Positions 26,897-35,124 of a stretch of DNA of 64,000 nucleotides are shown here, one piece after another; positions within the stretch are counted from its first letter, which is position 1, and each line of letters begins with the position of its first letter. Location of the stretch: contig JADYXZ010000002.1 in the NCBI GenBank assembly GCA_020853885.1, forward strand, positions 21,522-85,521, in the 5' to 3' direction. The translations under genes were made by a program, and so were the position numbers. Under the pieces are notes generated by a model that worked only from the letters and a program-made list of their open reading frames with translations, was not told the DNA's origin and searched no databases. The stretch comes from Bradyrhizobiaceae bacterium (GTDB taxonomy: Bacteria > Pseudomonadota > Alphaproteobacteria > Rhizobiales > Xanthobacteraceae).

Positions 26897-27838
26897 ATGC
26901 GCATCGTGACCGCCGAGCAGATTCGCGAGACGCTGAGCCTCCCGCTGCTTATCGACGCGCTGGAGACCGCACACCGCCGCCCCAGGATGGAGGTTCAGGA
27001 TTCCCATCTCGGCGACGAGCAGGAGCGGTACTTCGTCCGCCATGCCGTCGACAAGGGCCGGTTCATGGCGAGCAAACTGATCACGAGCTTTCCCGCCAAT
27101 CTCGCGGAAGGCCGGTTGCCGGCGGTGCAGGCCGTGTGCGTCCTGTTCGACGGCACCGACGGGCGGCCGCTTGCCGTGATCGACGGCACCGAGATCACCT
27201 ACTGGCGCACGGCGGCCGACTCGGCGCTCGCCGCGAAGTATCTGGCGCCGCCGCAGCCCGCAACGTTGCTGGTGGTCGGGGCGGGACAGATGTCGCGGTG
27301 GCTGGTGCGGGCGCACCGCATCGTGCGGCCGTCGCTGCGTCGCGTGCTGATTTGGAATCGGACCGCGGAACGCGCTGCCGAAGTTGCGGCCTCGCTGGCA
27401 CGGGAAGGAATCTCGGCAGAGGTGGCCGGCGATCTCGATGCGGCGACCGGGGAGGCGGATGTGATCTCCACCTGCACGCGTGCAAACCGGCCGCTTGTGA
27501 AGGGGGACAATCTGAGACCCGGCACGCACCTCGATCTTGTCGGCGGCTACAGCCCGCAGACGCGCGAAGCGGACGACGAAGCGGCGCGGCGATCCCTGAT
27601 CTTCGTCGACCGGCGCGAATCCGCATTCGCGGGTGTCGGCGACATCCTGCAACCCGTCGCCAGCGGCGCGATCCGGAAAGAGGACGTGCTCGGCGACCTG
27701 TACGATCTCGCCGCGGGCTTGATCGCCGGGCGCCGTTCGGCGGCCGACATCACGTTCTTCAAGAACGCGGGCGGCGCGCATCTCGACCTGATGACGGCGG
27801 AGGTCATTGTCGACCGGCTGGCGAAGCAGGATCGTTAG
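26897..27838 (+). CDS. Ornithine cyclodeaminase / mu-crystallin family protein
   Basis: A 313-residue protein of the OCD/mu-crystallin family. It has the substrate-binding lysine region (ASKLITSFPANLA), the TAADSALAAKYLAP segment, the Rossmann motif VVGAGQMSRWL and HLDLVGGYSPQTREAD near the second domain, where the family normally has G(s/a)xxPxxxElD. Members deaminate ornithine or reduce cyclic ketimines and 2-oxo acids with NAD(P)H. It follows the substrate-binding-like gene by 9 bases and probably shares its transcript. Actual substrate is unknown. Confidence 0.87.
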   Translation: MRIVTAEQIRETLSLPLLIDALETAHRRPRMEVQDSHLGDEQERYFVRHAVDKGRFMASKLITSFPANLAEGRLPAVQAVCVLFDGTDGRPLAVIDGTEITYWRTAADSALAAKYLAPPQPATLLVVGAGQMSRWLVRAHRIVRPSLRRVLIWNRTAERAAEVAASLAREGISAEVAGDLDAATGEADVISTCTRANRPLVKGDNLRPGTHLDLVGGYSPQTREADDEAARRSLIFVDRRESAFAGVGDILQPVASGAIRKEDVLGDLYDLAAGLIAGRRSAADITFFKNAGGAHLDLMTAEVIVDRLAKQDR

Positions 27839-27976
27839 GTCGATATCGCCGCAGGGCTGCCAAAACTGAATATTCATATTATGACGTAACAGCTTATCGG
27901 CCGTTGGCGATCGTCTGGAAAGCAGACTTCAATGGCTTGGGCTCCTGCAATTTGCATTGTAGGCAAGCGACACGTG

Positions 27977-27998
27977 AATTTGAGCGATCGTTCAAATT
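27977..27998. promoter_or_regulatory. Near-perfect 22-base palindrome upstream of the P-type ATPase
   Basis: AATTTGAGCGATCGTTCAAATT (shown in two parts: AATTTGAGCGA and TCGTTCAAATT) is palindromic apart from one mismatched pair. It lies 125 bases upstream of the ATPase start. The form resembles operators of TetR-type dimers, but no such gene is adjacent. Confidence 0.5.
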
Positions 27999-28122
27999 TG
28001 CCGCATTGCCAGGTCAGCAAGCTGCTCCAGTAGTGCAAGGATGCACGGGCCCGGCGACGTCCGGTGGACAAGCGAAGGAGAGTCAGGCGTTCTCGGCAAA
28101 GCGCCGAAGGGAAACGGACTGA

Positions 28123-30858
28123 ATGGAAGAAAGAAGGTCAGGGGAGCAGCCGATCCCGCACCGTGCGTCGCGCCCCTCCCACGCAGAGACGGTCGAGACA
28201 GTCCTCTCTGCATGCGCGAGCAGTCCGAAAGGGCTTTCCGCCGCCGAAGCCGCGGAGCGGCTGTCACGCTATGGCCGCAACGAGCTGCCGCCTCCGCCCC
28301 GCCGCCATCCGCTGCTGCGCTTCCTCGCCCAGTTCCACAACACGCTGATCTATTTCCTGCTGGCGGCCTCGGTCGCCGCCTGGGTTCTCGGCCACGTCGT
28401 CGATGCCGCCGTGATCGTTGCTGTTGTCGTCGTCAATGCCGTCGTCGGCTTCATTCAGGAAGGCAGGGCCGAGCAGGCGCTCGACGCCATTCGCAACATG
28501 ATCTCGCCGAAGGCGTCGGTCCTCCGCGGCGGCCATCGGATTTCCTTGCCGGCCGCGGAACTGGTGCCGGGCGACGTCGTGCTGCTGGAACCCGGCGATC
28601 AGGTGCCGGCGGACCTGCGCCTCCTTCGCACCCGTGCGCTCCTGATCGACGAGGCGATCCTGACCGGCGAGTCCGTCGCCGTCGAGAAGAACGAGGAGCC
28701 GGTCGAGGTCGATGCGCCGCTCGGTGACCGCACCTGCATGGCCTATGCCGGGACGATCGCCGCGGCCGGTCAGGGCGTGGGCGTCGTGGTGGCGACGGCC
28801 AGCGCGACGGAGATCGGCCGCATCAGCACCTTGATCGGCGAGGTCCAGACCTTGACCACGCCGCTCCTGCGGCAGATCAACCAGTTCGGCCGCCGCTTCA
28901 CGGCGGTCGCCATCGCGGCGGCCGCGCTCCTGTTCGTCTTCGCCATCGTCGCCCGGGATTACGCGTGGGACGACGCGCTGCTCGTCGTCGTCGCGCTCGC
29001 CGTGGGCGTCGTGCCCGAGGGCCTTCCTGCGGTCATCACCATCACGCTGGCCATCGGCGTGCAGCGCATGGCCGCGCGCCGCGCGATCATCCGCCGCCTG
29101 CCGGCCGTGGAGACGCTCGGTTCGACCTCCGTCATCTGCTCGGACAAGACCGGCACGCTGACGCGCAATGAAATGACCGCCCGCCGGATCATCACCGCCG
29201 AGCACGAGATCGTCGTCGAAGGCGTGGGATATGAGCCGGTCGGCTCGTTCATGATCGGCACGACCCGGCACGTGTCGCCGCCGCCGGTGGCCGAGCATCT
29301 CGTGCGCTGCGCCTTGCTCTGCAACGACGCCTACCTGCGCGAGACGGAAGGGCAGTGGCGCGTCGAGGGCGATCCGATGGAAGGCGCGCTCGTGGCGCTC
29401 GCCATGAAGGCGAGCATCGATCCGGTCAAGCACCGCCGCGATTGGGTGCGGATCGACGAGATTCCGTTCGACGCGCAACACCGCTTCATGGCGTCGCTGC
29501 ATCGCACGCCGGCCGAAGAGCACGTCATCTTCGTGAAAGGCGCGCCGGAACGGCTGTTGGCGATGTGCGCGGACGAGGCCGTGCACGAAGGCGCGCGCCC
29601 GATCGATCGGGCTTACTGGGCCGACCGGATTGCCGAAGCCGCGTCGCACGGCGAGCGCGTGCTCGGCTTTGCCTACAAGCTGATCGACGGTCCCGTGGAT
29701 CTGTCCCTCTCCTCGGTCGAGAACGGGCTGATCTTTCTCGGCATTGCCGGGTTCATCGATCCTCCGCGCGAGGATGCAATCGCCGCCGTGGCCGAGTGCC
29801 GCTCCGCCGGCATTACCGTGAAGATGATCACCGGCGACCATGCCGTGACGGCTGCCGCCATCGCGCGCCAGCTCGGCCTTGCCGACGATCCCGACGTCAT
29901 CACCGGCGCACGGCTCGACGACGTGACCGACGCGGCCCTGACGGCGCTCGCGGCCGACGCGGAGGTCTTTGCCCGCACCAGTCCCGAGCACAAGCTGCGC
30001 ATCGTGCGCGCGCTGCAGGCCGACGGCGGCATCGTCGCCATGACGGGAGACGGCGTGAACGACGCCCCCGCGCTCAAGCAGGCCGACGTCGGCATCGCCA
30101 TGGGCCGCAAGGGCACCGAAGCGGCCAAGCAGTCCTCGCAGATGGTGCTCGTCGACGACAATTTTGCCACCATCGTCGCCGCGGTGCACGAAGGCCGCAC
30201 GGTGTTCGACAACATCCGCAAGGTGATCGCCTGGACCGTGCCGACGAACGGCGGCGAGGCTCTCATCATCATCATCGCGCTGCTCGCGGGTTTCACCATT
30301 CCCATGACGCCGGCGCAGATTCTCTGGATCAACATGATCCTCACGGTGACGCTCGGGCTCGTGCTCGCGTTTGAGCCGTCCGAGCCCGACGTGATGCAGC
30401 GTCCGCCGCGCCGGCCGAACGCGGCGCTGCTCTCGCCGTTCCTCGTCTGGCGCATTTTCTTCGTGTCGGTGCTGTTCGTCGCGGGTGGGTTCTTCATTTT
30501 CGCGTGGGCGCTGCAGGTTCGCGGGTTCGACCTGGAAACCGCGCGCACCATGGTCGTGAACACGCTGGTCGTCATGGAGATCTTCTATCTGTTCAATGTG
30601 CGCTACATGCACATGACGTCGATCACCTGGCGCGGCGCGCTCGGCACGCCGGTCGTGCTCGCGGCGATCGGCGCGGTGGTGATCGGTCAGCTCGCCTTCA
30701 CCTACGCGCCCTTCATGCACAGTCTGTTCGCGTCACGCCCCGTGCCGTTCGCCGATGGGGTCCTGATCGTCATGATCGGCGTTGCGCTCATGGTCATCTG
30801 CGAGGTCGAGAAGTCCATCATGCGCCGCACGGGTCTGCTGCGGCGCCTCGAAGGCTGA
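28123..30858 (+). CDS. Cation-transporting P-type ATPase (P2A-like, CtpF-related)
   Basis: A 911-residue P-type ATPase with an N-terminal cation-ATPase domain. The actuator motif is TGES (181-184), the M4 motif is PEGLP (298-302) and the phosphorylation motif is DKTGTLT, with the aspartate at 341. The hinge TGDGVND comes near residue 645. The M6 stretch reads LWINMILTVTLGL, in which the asparagine of Ca2+ pumps is kept but the TD pair is not; this pattern resembles mycobacterial CtpF-type pumps. It pumps a cation across the inner membrane; the ion is not determined. It stands alone between a palindrome-bearing promoter and a palindromic repeat. Confidence 0.92.
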   Translation: MEERRSGEQPIPHRASRPSHAETVETVLSACASSPKGLSAAEAAERLSRYGRNELPPPPRRHPLLRFLAQFHNTLIYFLLAASVAAWVLGHVVDAAVIVAVVVVNAVVGFIQEGRAEQALDAIRNMISPKASVLRGGHRISLPAAELVPGDVVLLEPGDQVPADLRLLRTRALLIDEAILTGESVAVEKNEEPVEVDAPLGDRTCMAYAGTIAAAGQGVGVVVATASATEIGRISTLIGEVQTLTTPLLRQINQFGRRFTAVAIAAAALLFVFAIVARDYAWDDALLVVVALAVGVVPEGLPAVITITLAIGVQRMAARRAIIRRLPAVETLGSTSVICSDKTGTLTRNEMTARRIITAEHEIVVEGVGYEPVGSFMIGTTRHVSPPPVAEHLVRCALLCNDAYLRETEGQWRVEGDPMEGALVALAMKASIDPVKHRRDWVRIDEIPFDAQHRFMASLHRTPAEEHVIFVKGAPERLLAMCADEAVHEGARPIDRAYWADRIAEAASHGERVLGFAYKLIDGPVDLSLSSVENGLIFLGIAGFIDPPREDAIAAVAECRSAGITVKMITGDHAVTAAAIARQLGLADDPDVITGARLDDVTDAALTALAADAEVFARTSPEHKLRIVRALQADGGIVAMTGDGVNDAPALKQADVGIAMGRKGTEAAKQSSQMVLVDDNFATIVAAVHEGRTVFDNIRKVIAWTVPTNGGEALIIIIALLAGFTIPMTPAQILWINMILTVTLGLVLAFEPSEPDVMQRPPRRPNAALLSPFLVWRIFFVSVLFVAGGFFIFAWALQVRGFDLETARTMVVNTLVVMEIFYLFNVRYMHMTSITWRGALGTPVVLAAIGAVVIGQLAFTYAPFMHSLFASRPVPFADGVLIVMIGVALMVICEVEKSIMRRTGLLRRLEG

Positions 30859-30877
30859 TCGGCCGACTATTGGTTGC

Positions 30878-30955
30878 CGTCATTGCGAGACGCGCAGCGC
30901 CGAAGCAATCCAGTTTTTTCGGCGTCTGGATTGCTTCGCTTCGCTCGCAATGACG
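30878..30955. repeat. Palindromic intergenic repeat (78 bases)
   Basis: The outer arms CGTCATTGCGAG (30878-30889) and CTCGCAATGACG (30944-30955) are exact reverse complements, as are the inner arms CGAAGCAATCCAG (30901-30913) and CTGGATTGCTTCG (30926-30938). The element lies between convergent genes. Elements with these arm sequences are common in Bradyrhizobium/Rhodopseudomonas-type genomes (from general knowledge). Only one copy was noticed in this window. Confidence 0.85.
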
Positions 30956-30991
30956 CCGGGATACGCCGATTTCAAATCATCGTGCTCAAGC

Positions 30992-31945
30992 TTATGGCCG
31001 GCGGTTGTCCGTGCCGGTGAGAACGGTTTTGAGGTGGCGTTGCAGGAATTCGGTCAGCCCGGTTCGGTTCAGATGGTCGGTGTCGAAATAGAACTTCGGC
31101 TCGTCCATCGCCGCCGAGAAGTCGTGCAGCGGCACCTGTCTGTTGCCAAGCACGCGGGAAATCGCTTCGTCGAACGTCTGCTCCTCGGGAAGCCGGCGGC
31201 GGAGATCGGCCGGCACCGGCGTCTTGATCGCCGTCACGCGCACGCCGTGCTGCCGGGCCGTCGCCAACAGCGTGTCGAATTCATTGAGGTATTTGGAGAA
31301 AGTCGCGTCATCCCGCGGCCCCGGGTAGAGATACGCGATGCGGCTGCGCACGGCCGCCGCCGAGGGGCGGTAGACGCGGTCGAACTGTTTCTCGCCCTCC
31401 CAGATGTCGGGCTCGAAGCGCTCGCGGTTGTTGATCTTGGAGAAGCCGCTCGCGTAGTCGAGCACGGCGCGCGGGTCGACGCCCGCGTGCCGGCTGTAGT
31501 CGAACAGGCGCCGCGCGACGGAAGATTCCCACGGCGTGCGCCGGATCAGCTTGGCGTCAGCAAAGCGCTCTTCGTTCCAGGCCGGGGAGTAGAACGCGAA
31601 GGAATCGACGACATAGAGGAGATTGGCCGTGCGGCGTTGGCTCAGGAAGTGCTCGAGCACAAAGCGGTTGTAGAGCGGGCCGGTGCCGGGCGAGGCGAGG
31701 TTGAGGATGCGCCGTCCAGTCTCGCGCTCCATGAAGGCGTTGAAGTCGGCGAAGTCGAGTGGCATCGCGTGCGAGGCGCCGAGAATGATCCAGTCGAACT
31801 CGGTCCGTTCCGCCGTCGCAATCTTGTAGAACGGGTTGCTCTTCCCCGTTCGATACATGAGCTGCTCGGCGGCGTAATAGACGAGCGCATAGATTGCGAG
31901 ACCGATCGTAACGAAGAGAAGAGCGGATTTGCCGAGGCGCTGCAT
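30992..31945 (-). CDS. SGNH-like membrane-anchored protein paired with the MBOAT
   Basis: A 317-residue protein with one N-terminal membrane segment (ALLFVTIGLAIYALVYYAA, residues 7-25). The remainder is predicted to face the periplasm. The LGASHA segment near residue 56 takes the place of the GDSxs nucleophile block of SGNH hydrolases, and FDTDHLNRTG near residue 290 supplies the DxxH pair. Such proteins commonly accompany MBOAT acyltransferases (AlgI/AlgJ, DltB/DltD) and receive or transfer the acyl group outside the membrane. It starts 17 bases after the MBOAT stop codon. Confidence 0.75.
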   Translation of the reverse strand: MQRLGKSALLFVTIGLAIYALVYYAAEQLMYRTGKSNPFYKIATAERTEFDWIILGASHAMPLDFADFNAFMERETGRRILNLASPGTGPLYNRFVLEHFLSQRRTANLLYVVDSFAFYSPAWNEERFADAKLIRRTPWESSVARRLFDYSRHAGVDPRAVLDYASGFSKINNRERFEPDIWEGEKQFDRVYRPSAAAVRSRIAYLYPGPRDDATFSKYLNEFDTLLATARQHGVRVTAIKTPVPADLRRRLPEEQTFDEAISRVLGNRQVPLHDFSAAMDEPKFYFDTDHLNRTGLTEFLQRHLKTVLTGTDNRRP

Positions 31946-31962
31946 GGTCGTTCGCTGGGCTC

Positions 31963-33435
31963 TCAGAACTGCATGTAGATGAATTCCTTCGCCTGCCAGC
32001 GCCCGAGCAGGAGCAGGGCGAAGACCGCGAGATACCAAACGGCCCACCGCAGCCAGACGGGCGCCGCCCTGAGCCGCTCGAAGATCGAGCGGCGCTCGTC
32101 GAAGATTTCCACGATGACGAGGAATCCGATCAGCGCAAAGCCGAAGTAGTGCTCGGCGGTGAACGGATAGCGCGGGAGGAGCGCCAATAGCTCGGGAATC
32201 CGCGTCCCGATCTTCTGCAGGATCACAATCGCATCATTGACGGAGGACGCGCGGAAGAACACCCAGGCGATCGCAATCAGATGGAACGTGGCGAGGATGC
32301 GCACCACGAGCAGCGGCACGCTGCCGGCGATCCGCGGCACCGCTTCGCCGATCCGCTGCCAGAACGAGCGCGTGGCCAGTCCCATCCATTGATAGAAGCC
32401 GTTCAGCGCGCCCCAGACGAGGAAGGTCCAGCCCACGCCATAGCCGAGGCCCGCGTGCCACAGGCCGCTGACGAGAAACACGGCCATCAGGTTCGCGTAC
32501 TGGCGGACGATGCCGACGCGGCTGCCGCCGAGCGGGATATAGAGATAGTCGCGGAACCAGTGGCCGAGCGAGATGTGCCAGCGGCTGGCCCAGAACTCGG
32601 CGGTGGTGCGCGACAAGTACGGCCGGCGGAAGTTCTCCATCAGCTGGATGCCGAACAGCAGTGAAATGCCGATGGCGATGTCGGTGTAGCCGGAGAAGTC
32701 GCAATAGATCTGGAAGGCGAAGAAATAGATGCTGATCAGAAGCTCCATCGGCGGCGCATAGGCAGCAATGCCGAAGTTGCGGTCGACGAGCGGCGCGAGG
32801 TTGTCGGCGATCACCACCTTCTTGAAGAGACCCCAGCCGATCAGTTGCAGGCCGAGCACGAGCCGGTCGGGGTCGGCGCGCAGGCCGCTCCAAACCTGCG
32901 GTAGGAACGTGGTGGCGCGCTCGATCGGGCCTGCGAAGATCTTCGGGAAAAAGGCGACATAGAGCGCCGCGTGGCCGGCGCTCTGTTTTTCGGGCAACCG
33001 TCGCACATAGAGGTCGATGAGGTAGCTCGCCGCCGAGAACGCGTAGAAGGAGTAGCCGGCCGGCGCGGTCACGCCGATGCGCGGCAGCGCAAGCGGTGCC
33101 TCCGCGCCGGTGAGTTGCGCGCCCAGCCGTTCCAGTTCGCCGGCGATGAAATCGTAGAATTTGAACGCGAACAATGAGCCGAGGACGGCCACGAGACCGA
33201 TGGTGAGAAACGCCGTGCGCCTGCGTCCGCCGGGCGCGTCCTGCATGCCGAGCCCGCAGCCATAGACGACGAGCGTCACCGCGCCGAGAAAGACGAGGTT
33301 GGACGGCTGCCAGATCCCGTAGAAGATGTAGCTGGCGAGCAGGAGCCACAGCCAGCGCTGCCCGATCGGCAGCGCGGCAAACACCAGCAGCACCAGCGGC
33401 AGGAACACGAAGAATTCGAGGGAAGTGAACAGCAT
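31963..33435 (-). CDS. MBOAT family membrane-bound O-acyltransferase (AlgI/DltB-like)
   Basis: A 490-residue polytopic membrane protein. The conserved MBOAT segments are all present: RWHISLGHWFRDYLYIPLGG near residue 285 and the catalytic-histidine region SGLWHAGLGYG near residue 325. AlgI/DltB-like enzymes move acyl groups, usually acetate, across the inner membrane onto exopolysaccharide or other envelope acceptors. It precedes an SGNH-like partner and follows two exported cytochromes, 56 bases downstream of the second. No alginate or D-alanylation genes are nearby, so the acceptor is unknown. Confidence 0.92.
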   Translation of the reverse strand: MLFTSLEFFVFLPLVLLVFAALPIGQRWLWLLLASYIFYGIWQPSNLVFLGAVTLVVYGCGLGMQDAPGGRRRTAFLTIGLVAVLGSLFAFKFYDFIAGELERLGAQLTGAEAPLALPRIGVTAPAGYSFYAFSAASYLIDLYVRRLPEKQSAGHAALYVAFFPKIFAGPIERATTFLPQVWSGLRADPDRLVLGLQLIGWGLFKKVVIADNLAPLVDRNFGIAAYAPPMELLISIYFFAFQIYCDFSGYTDIAIGISLLFGIQLMENFRRPYLSRTTAEFWASRWHISLGHWFRDYLYIPLGGSRVGIVRQYANLMAVFLVSGLWHAGLGYGVGWTFLVWGALNGFYQWMGLATRSFWQRIGEAVPRIAGSVPLLVVRILATFHLIAIAWVFFRASSVNDAIVILQKIGTRIPELLALLPRYPFTAEHYFGFALIGFLVIVEIFDERRSIFERLRAAPVWLRWAVWYLAVFALLLLGRWQAKEFIYMQF

Positions 33436-33491
33436 GTGCTCCAGCCCTCAGGTTCCCGCGCCGGTATTGCCCCGCTTTGAATTTTGCGGCG

Positions 33492-34097
33492 TCAGTAGGA
33501 AGCGCCGCCCGCGCGCAAGTCCTCGGGCACCTGGTCGATCGGGATTCCCGCGTTGATCACGAGATAGCTTGCCAGCGCCTCGCGCTCCTGCTTCGATAAC
33601 TTGATCTCGATGTGGCTCGGCTTGTTCATGGTGCCGAGCCAGTGTTCCTTAGTGCGGTCCTGCGTCACGGTAACCGTGATGATGTGGCAGGACTGGCAAT
33701 ATTCGAGCGCGAGGTCGCGGCCGTCGTGCGGCAGGACCTTCCGCCAGTCCGCCTTGGCGAGGTCCGCCGGTATCTTGCCGGCCGCGAGCGGCATATTGAA
33801 CGACAGATAGTCCGCCAGCGTGAGCAATTCCTGCTCGTCCAGGTCCTTCAGCGTGGCGACGGTCTTCGCGCGGTCCTTGAGATATTGCACCCACTCGTCG
33901 CGGCTCCGCTTGCCGCTCAGCAAGGCGCGCGCCTCCGCTGCCGGTGGTTTGCCCTCCAGCACCTGGCTCAGGAGCGAGCGGCCGCCAAGTGGGATGAAAT
34001 CGAAGATCGGGTCATATTCCTGCGCCCGCAGCGGCGCGACGATGGCTGTGGCGAGAATGGCGACAGCGGCGAGTGCGGAAAGTCGTTTCGCATGCAT
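33492..34097 (-). CDS. Exported c-type cytochrome, paralogue A
   Basis: A 201-residue protein with a Sec signal peptide (residues 1-25, LRA|QE). It has one haem c site, CQSCH (C134, C137, H138). It contains two copies of a helix ending in the pattern YLxxN(M/A)xP...PxDL, at about 90-114 and 172-194, one on each side of the haem site. It is homologous along its length with the next gene's product (C129/C132). Monohaem exported cytochromes pass electrons to or from periplasmic enzymes. It lies between the second cytochrome and the MBOAT gene. Confidence 0.85.
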   Translation of the reverse strand: MHAKRLSALAAVAILATAIVAPLRAQEYDPIFDFIPLGGRSLLSQVLEGKPPAAEARALLSGKRSRDEWVQYLKDRAKTVATLKDLDEQELLTLADYLSFNMPLAAGKIPADLAKADWRKVLPHDGRDLALEYCQSCHIITVTVTQDRTKEHWLGTMNKPSHIEIKLSKQEREALASYLVINAGIPIDQVPEDLRAGGASY

Positions 34098-34146
34098 GGC
34101 TTCCGCTCCTTTCTTTGCTGATCCTCTTGCAACGCGCGGTGTCCTG

Positions 34147-34725
34147 TCAGAACCGCAGATCCGGCGGCACGTCCTCGATCTTCATCGGCATGTTGATTTC
34201 CGAGTAGCGGGAGAATTCCTCCCGTTCCTTTCCCGTCATCTTCAACTCGCGATGGAACGGCGACTGAAACATGTTCATCCACGCCTGATAGGAGCGGGCC
34301 TGCGTCAGATGGCTCGTGAACAGTGAATGGCAGAATTGACACTCATAGAAGCCCAGTTCACGGCCGTCGCGCGGCAGGGCGGCATCGAGGTCCTCGCGCT
34401 TCGCGGCCTTCGTGGCGATCAGCTCCGGGTTCTCCACCGGCATGTTGATTGCAAGATAGGCGGCGAGCGTCTGCTGCTCGCGTTCGCTCAGGCTCTTGGC
34501 GTGGCCGGCCACCGCCTGGCGCCATTCCGCCTCGCCGCGCTTGGCGGAAAGGATGCCGAGCAGCTCCTTCGTGTCAGGCGGGCTGCCGAGGATCTCCAGC
34601 AGAAGCGCCTTGCCGCCCTTCGGCATGAAATTGTAGTCGAGCTGCGACAGCGCCGGCGCAATCCCCGCGAGGAGCCCGGCGAACGCCGCAAGAACCGACC
34701 ACTTTCGCCGTTTCCTCGAAGTCAT
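34147..34725 (-). CDS. Exported c-type cytochrome, paralogue B
   Basis: A 192-residue protein with a Sec signal peptide (residues 1-28, ALS|QL region), one haem c site CQFCH (C129, C132, H133) and the same duplicated YLxINMP...PxDL helix found in paralogue A. Neighbouring motifs FMPKGGKALLLEILG and FIPLGGRSLLSQVLEG show that the two are tandem duplicates that have diverged. Its ATG overlaps the stop of the YgiT-type gene by 4 bases (ATGA), giving translational coupling. The redox partner is unknown; the E1 enzyme encoded upstream is a candidate. Confidence 0.85.
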   Translation of the reverse strand: MTSRKRRKWSVLAAFAGLLAGIAPALSQLDYNFMPKGGKALLLEILGSPPDTKELLGILSAKRGEAEWRQAVAGHAKSLSEREQQTLAAYLAINMPVENPELIATKAAKREDLDAALPRDGRELGFYECQFCHSLFTSHLTQARSYQAWMNMFQSPFHRELKMTGKEREEFSRYSEINMPMKIEDVPPDLRF

Positions 34726-35036
34726 GCATCGCCCTGTGAGGCAATCCGATCGCTGAACGAAAAGACCGGGACACGCAGCTCCCGGCGTGCCTTCTCTTCG
34801 GGAAAACCGTCGCCGCGCAAGAGATCGAGCACCACGATAGCGCTGTCGTCGAAATACTGCTCATGGCAATTTTCGCATACGACCGCCGGGATGTCTTCGA
34901 CGACGACGAGTCGGTCGCCATGCCAGAACGCAGACCGCACGCGCGCTTCATAAATATCGCTGCTGCCGCAGTTGCTGCAGCGCGCGACGGGCTGTTCTTC
35001 CGTTTCGATCTCGATCTCGACAATGCGTTGCGTCAT
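34722..35036 (-). CDS. YgiT-type zinc finger protein
   Basis: A 104-residue protein with two CxxC pairs, CSNC (20-23) and CENC (54-57), and the linking DRLVVVEDIPAVVCENCHEQYF, split here as DRLVVVEDIPAVV and CENCHEQYF. This matches the YgiT/MqsA N-terminal zinc-finger family. The ATG at 35036 follows a mismatched but plausible leader; a longer frame upstream has low-quality sequence. Such fingers are often toxin-antitoxin or adaptor proteins, but no toxin gene is adjacent here. It lies 88 bases after the E1 beta gene and overlaps cytochrome B, so it may act as an accessory or stabilising factor. Confidence 0.75.
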   Translation of the reverse strand: MTQRIVEIEIETEEQPVARCSNCGSSDIYEARVRSAFWHGDRLVVVEDIPAVVCENCHEQYFDDSAIVVLDLLRGDGFPEEKARRELRVPVFSFSDRIASQGDA

Positions 35037-35124
35037 TGGATGTTGCGCTCCGCGCGCTGAACTGAGTTGCAGGGCCGCGGCCGCGGGAGGGTCGATCCCC
35101 GCGGCCCGGTGTCGTGCCGCCGGC

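Noticed and set aside
25676..27877. A 733-codon minus-strand frame spanning the solute-binding-like and ornithine-cyclodeaminase genes.
   Set aside because: It crosses two plus-strand genes with recognisable motifs and has no recognisable domain.
28264..30720. A long minus-strand frame of 818 codons opposite the P-type ATPase.
   Set aside because: It is an antisense shadow of a high-GC coding sequence. The plus strand has complete P-type ATPase motifs, and the antisense translation is low complexity and charged.
34722..35036. YgiT-type protein as the antitoxin of a toxin-antitoxin pair.
   Set aside because: No MqsR/HigB-like toxin frame is adjacent; it is embedded between an E1 beta and a cytochrome gene.
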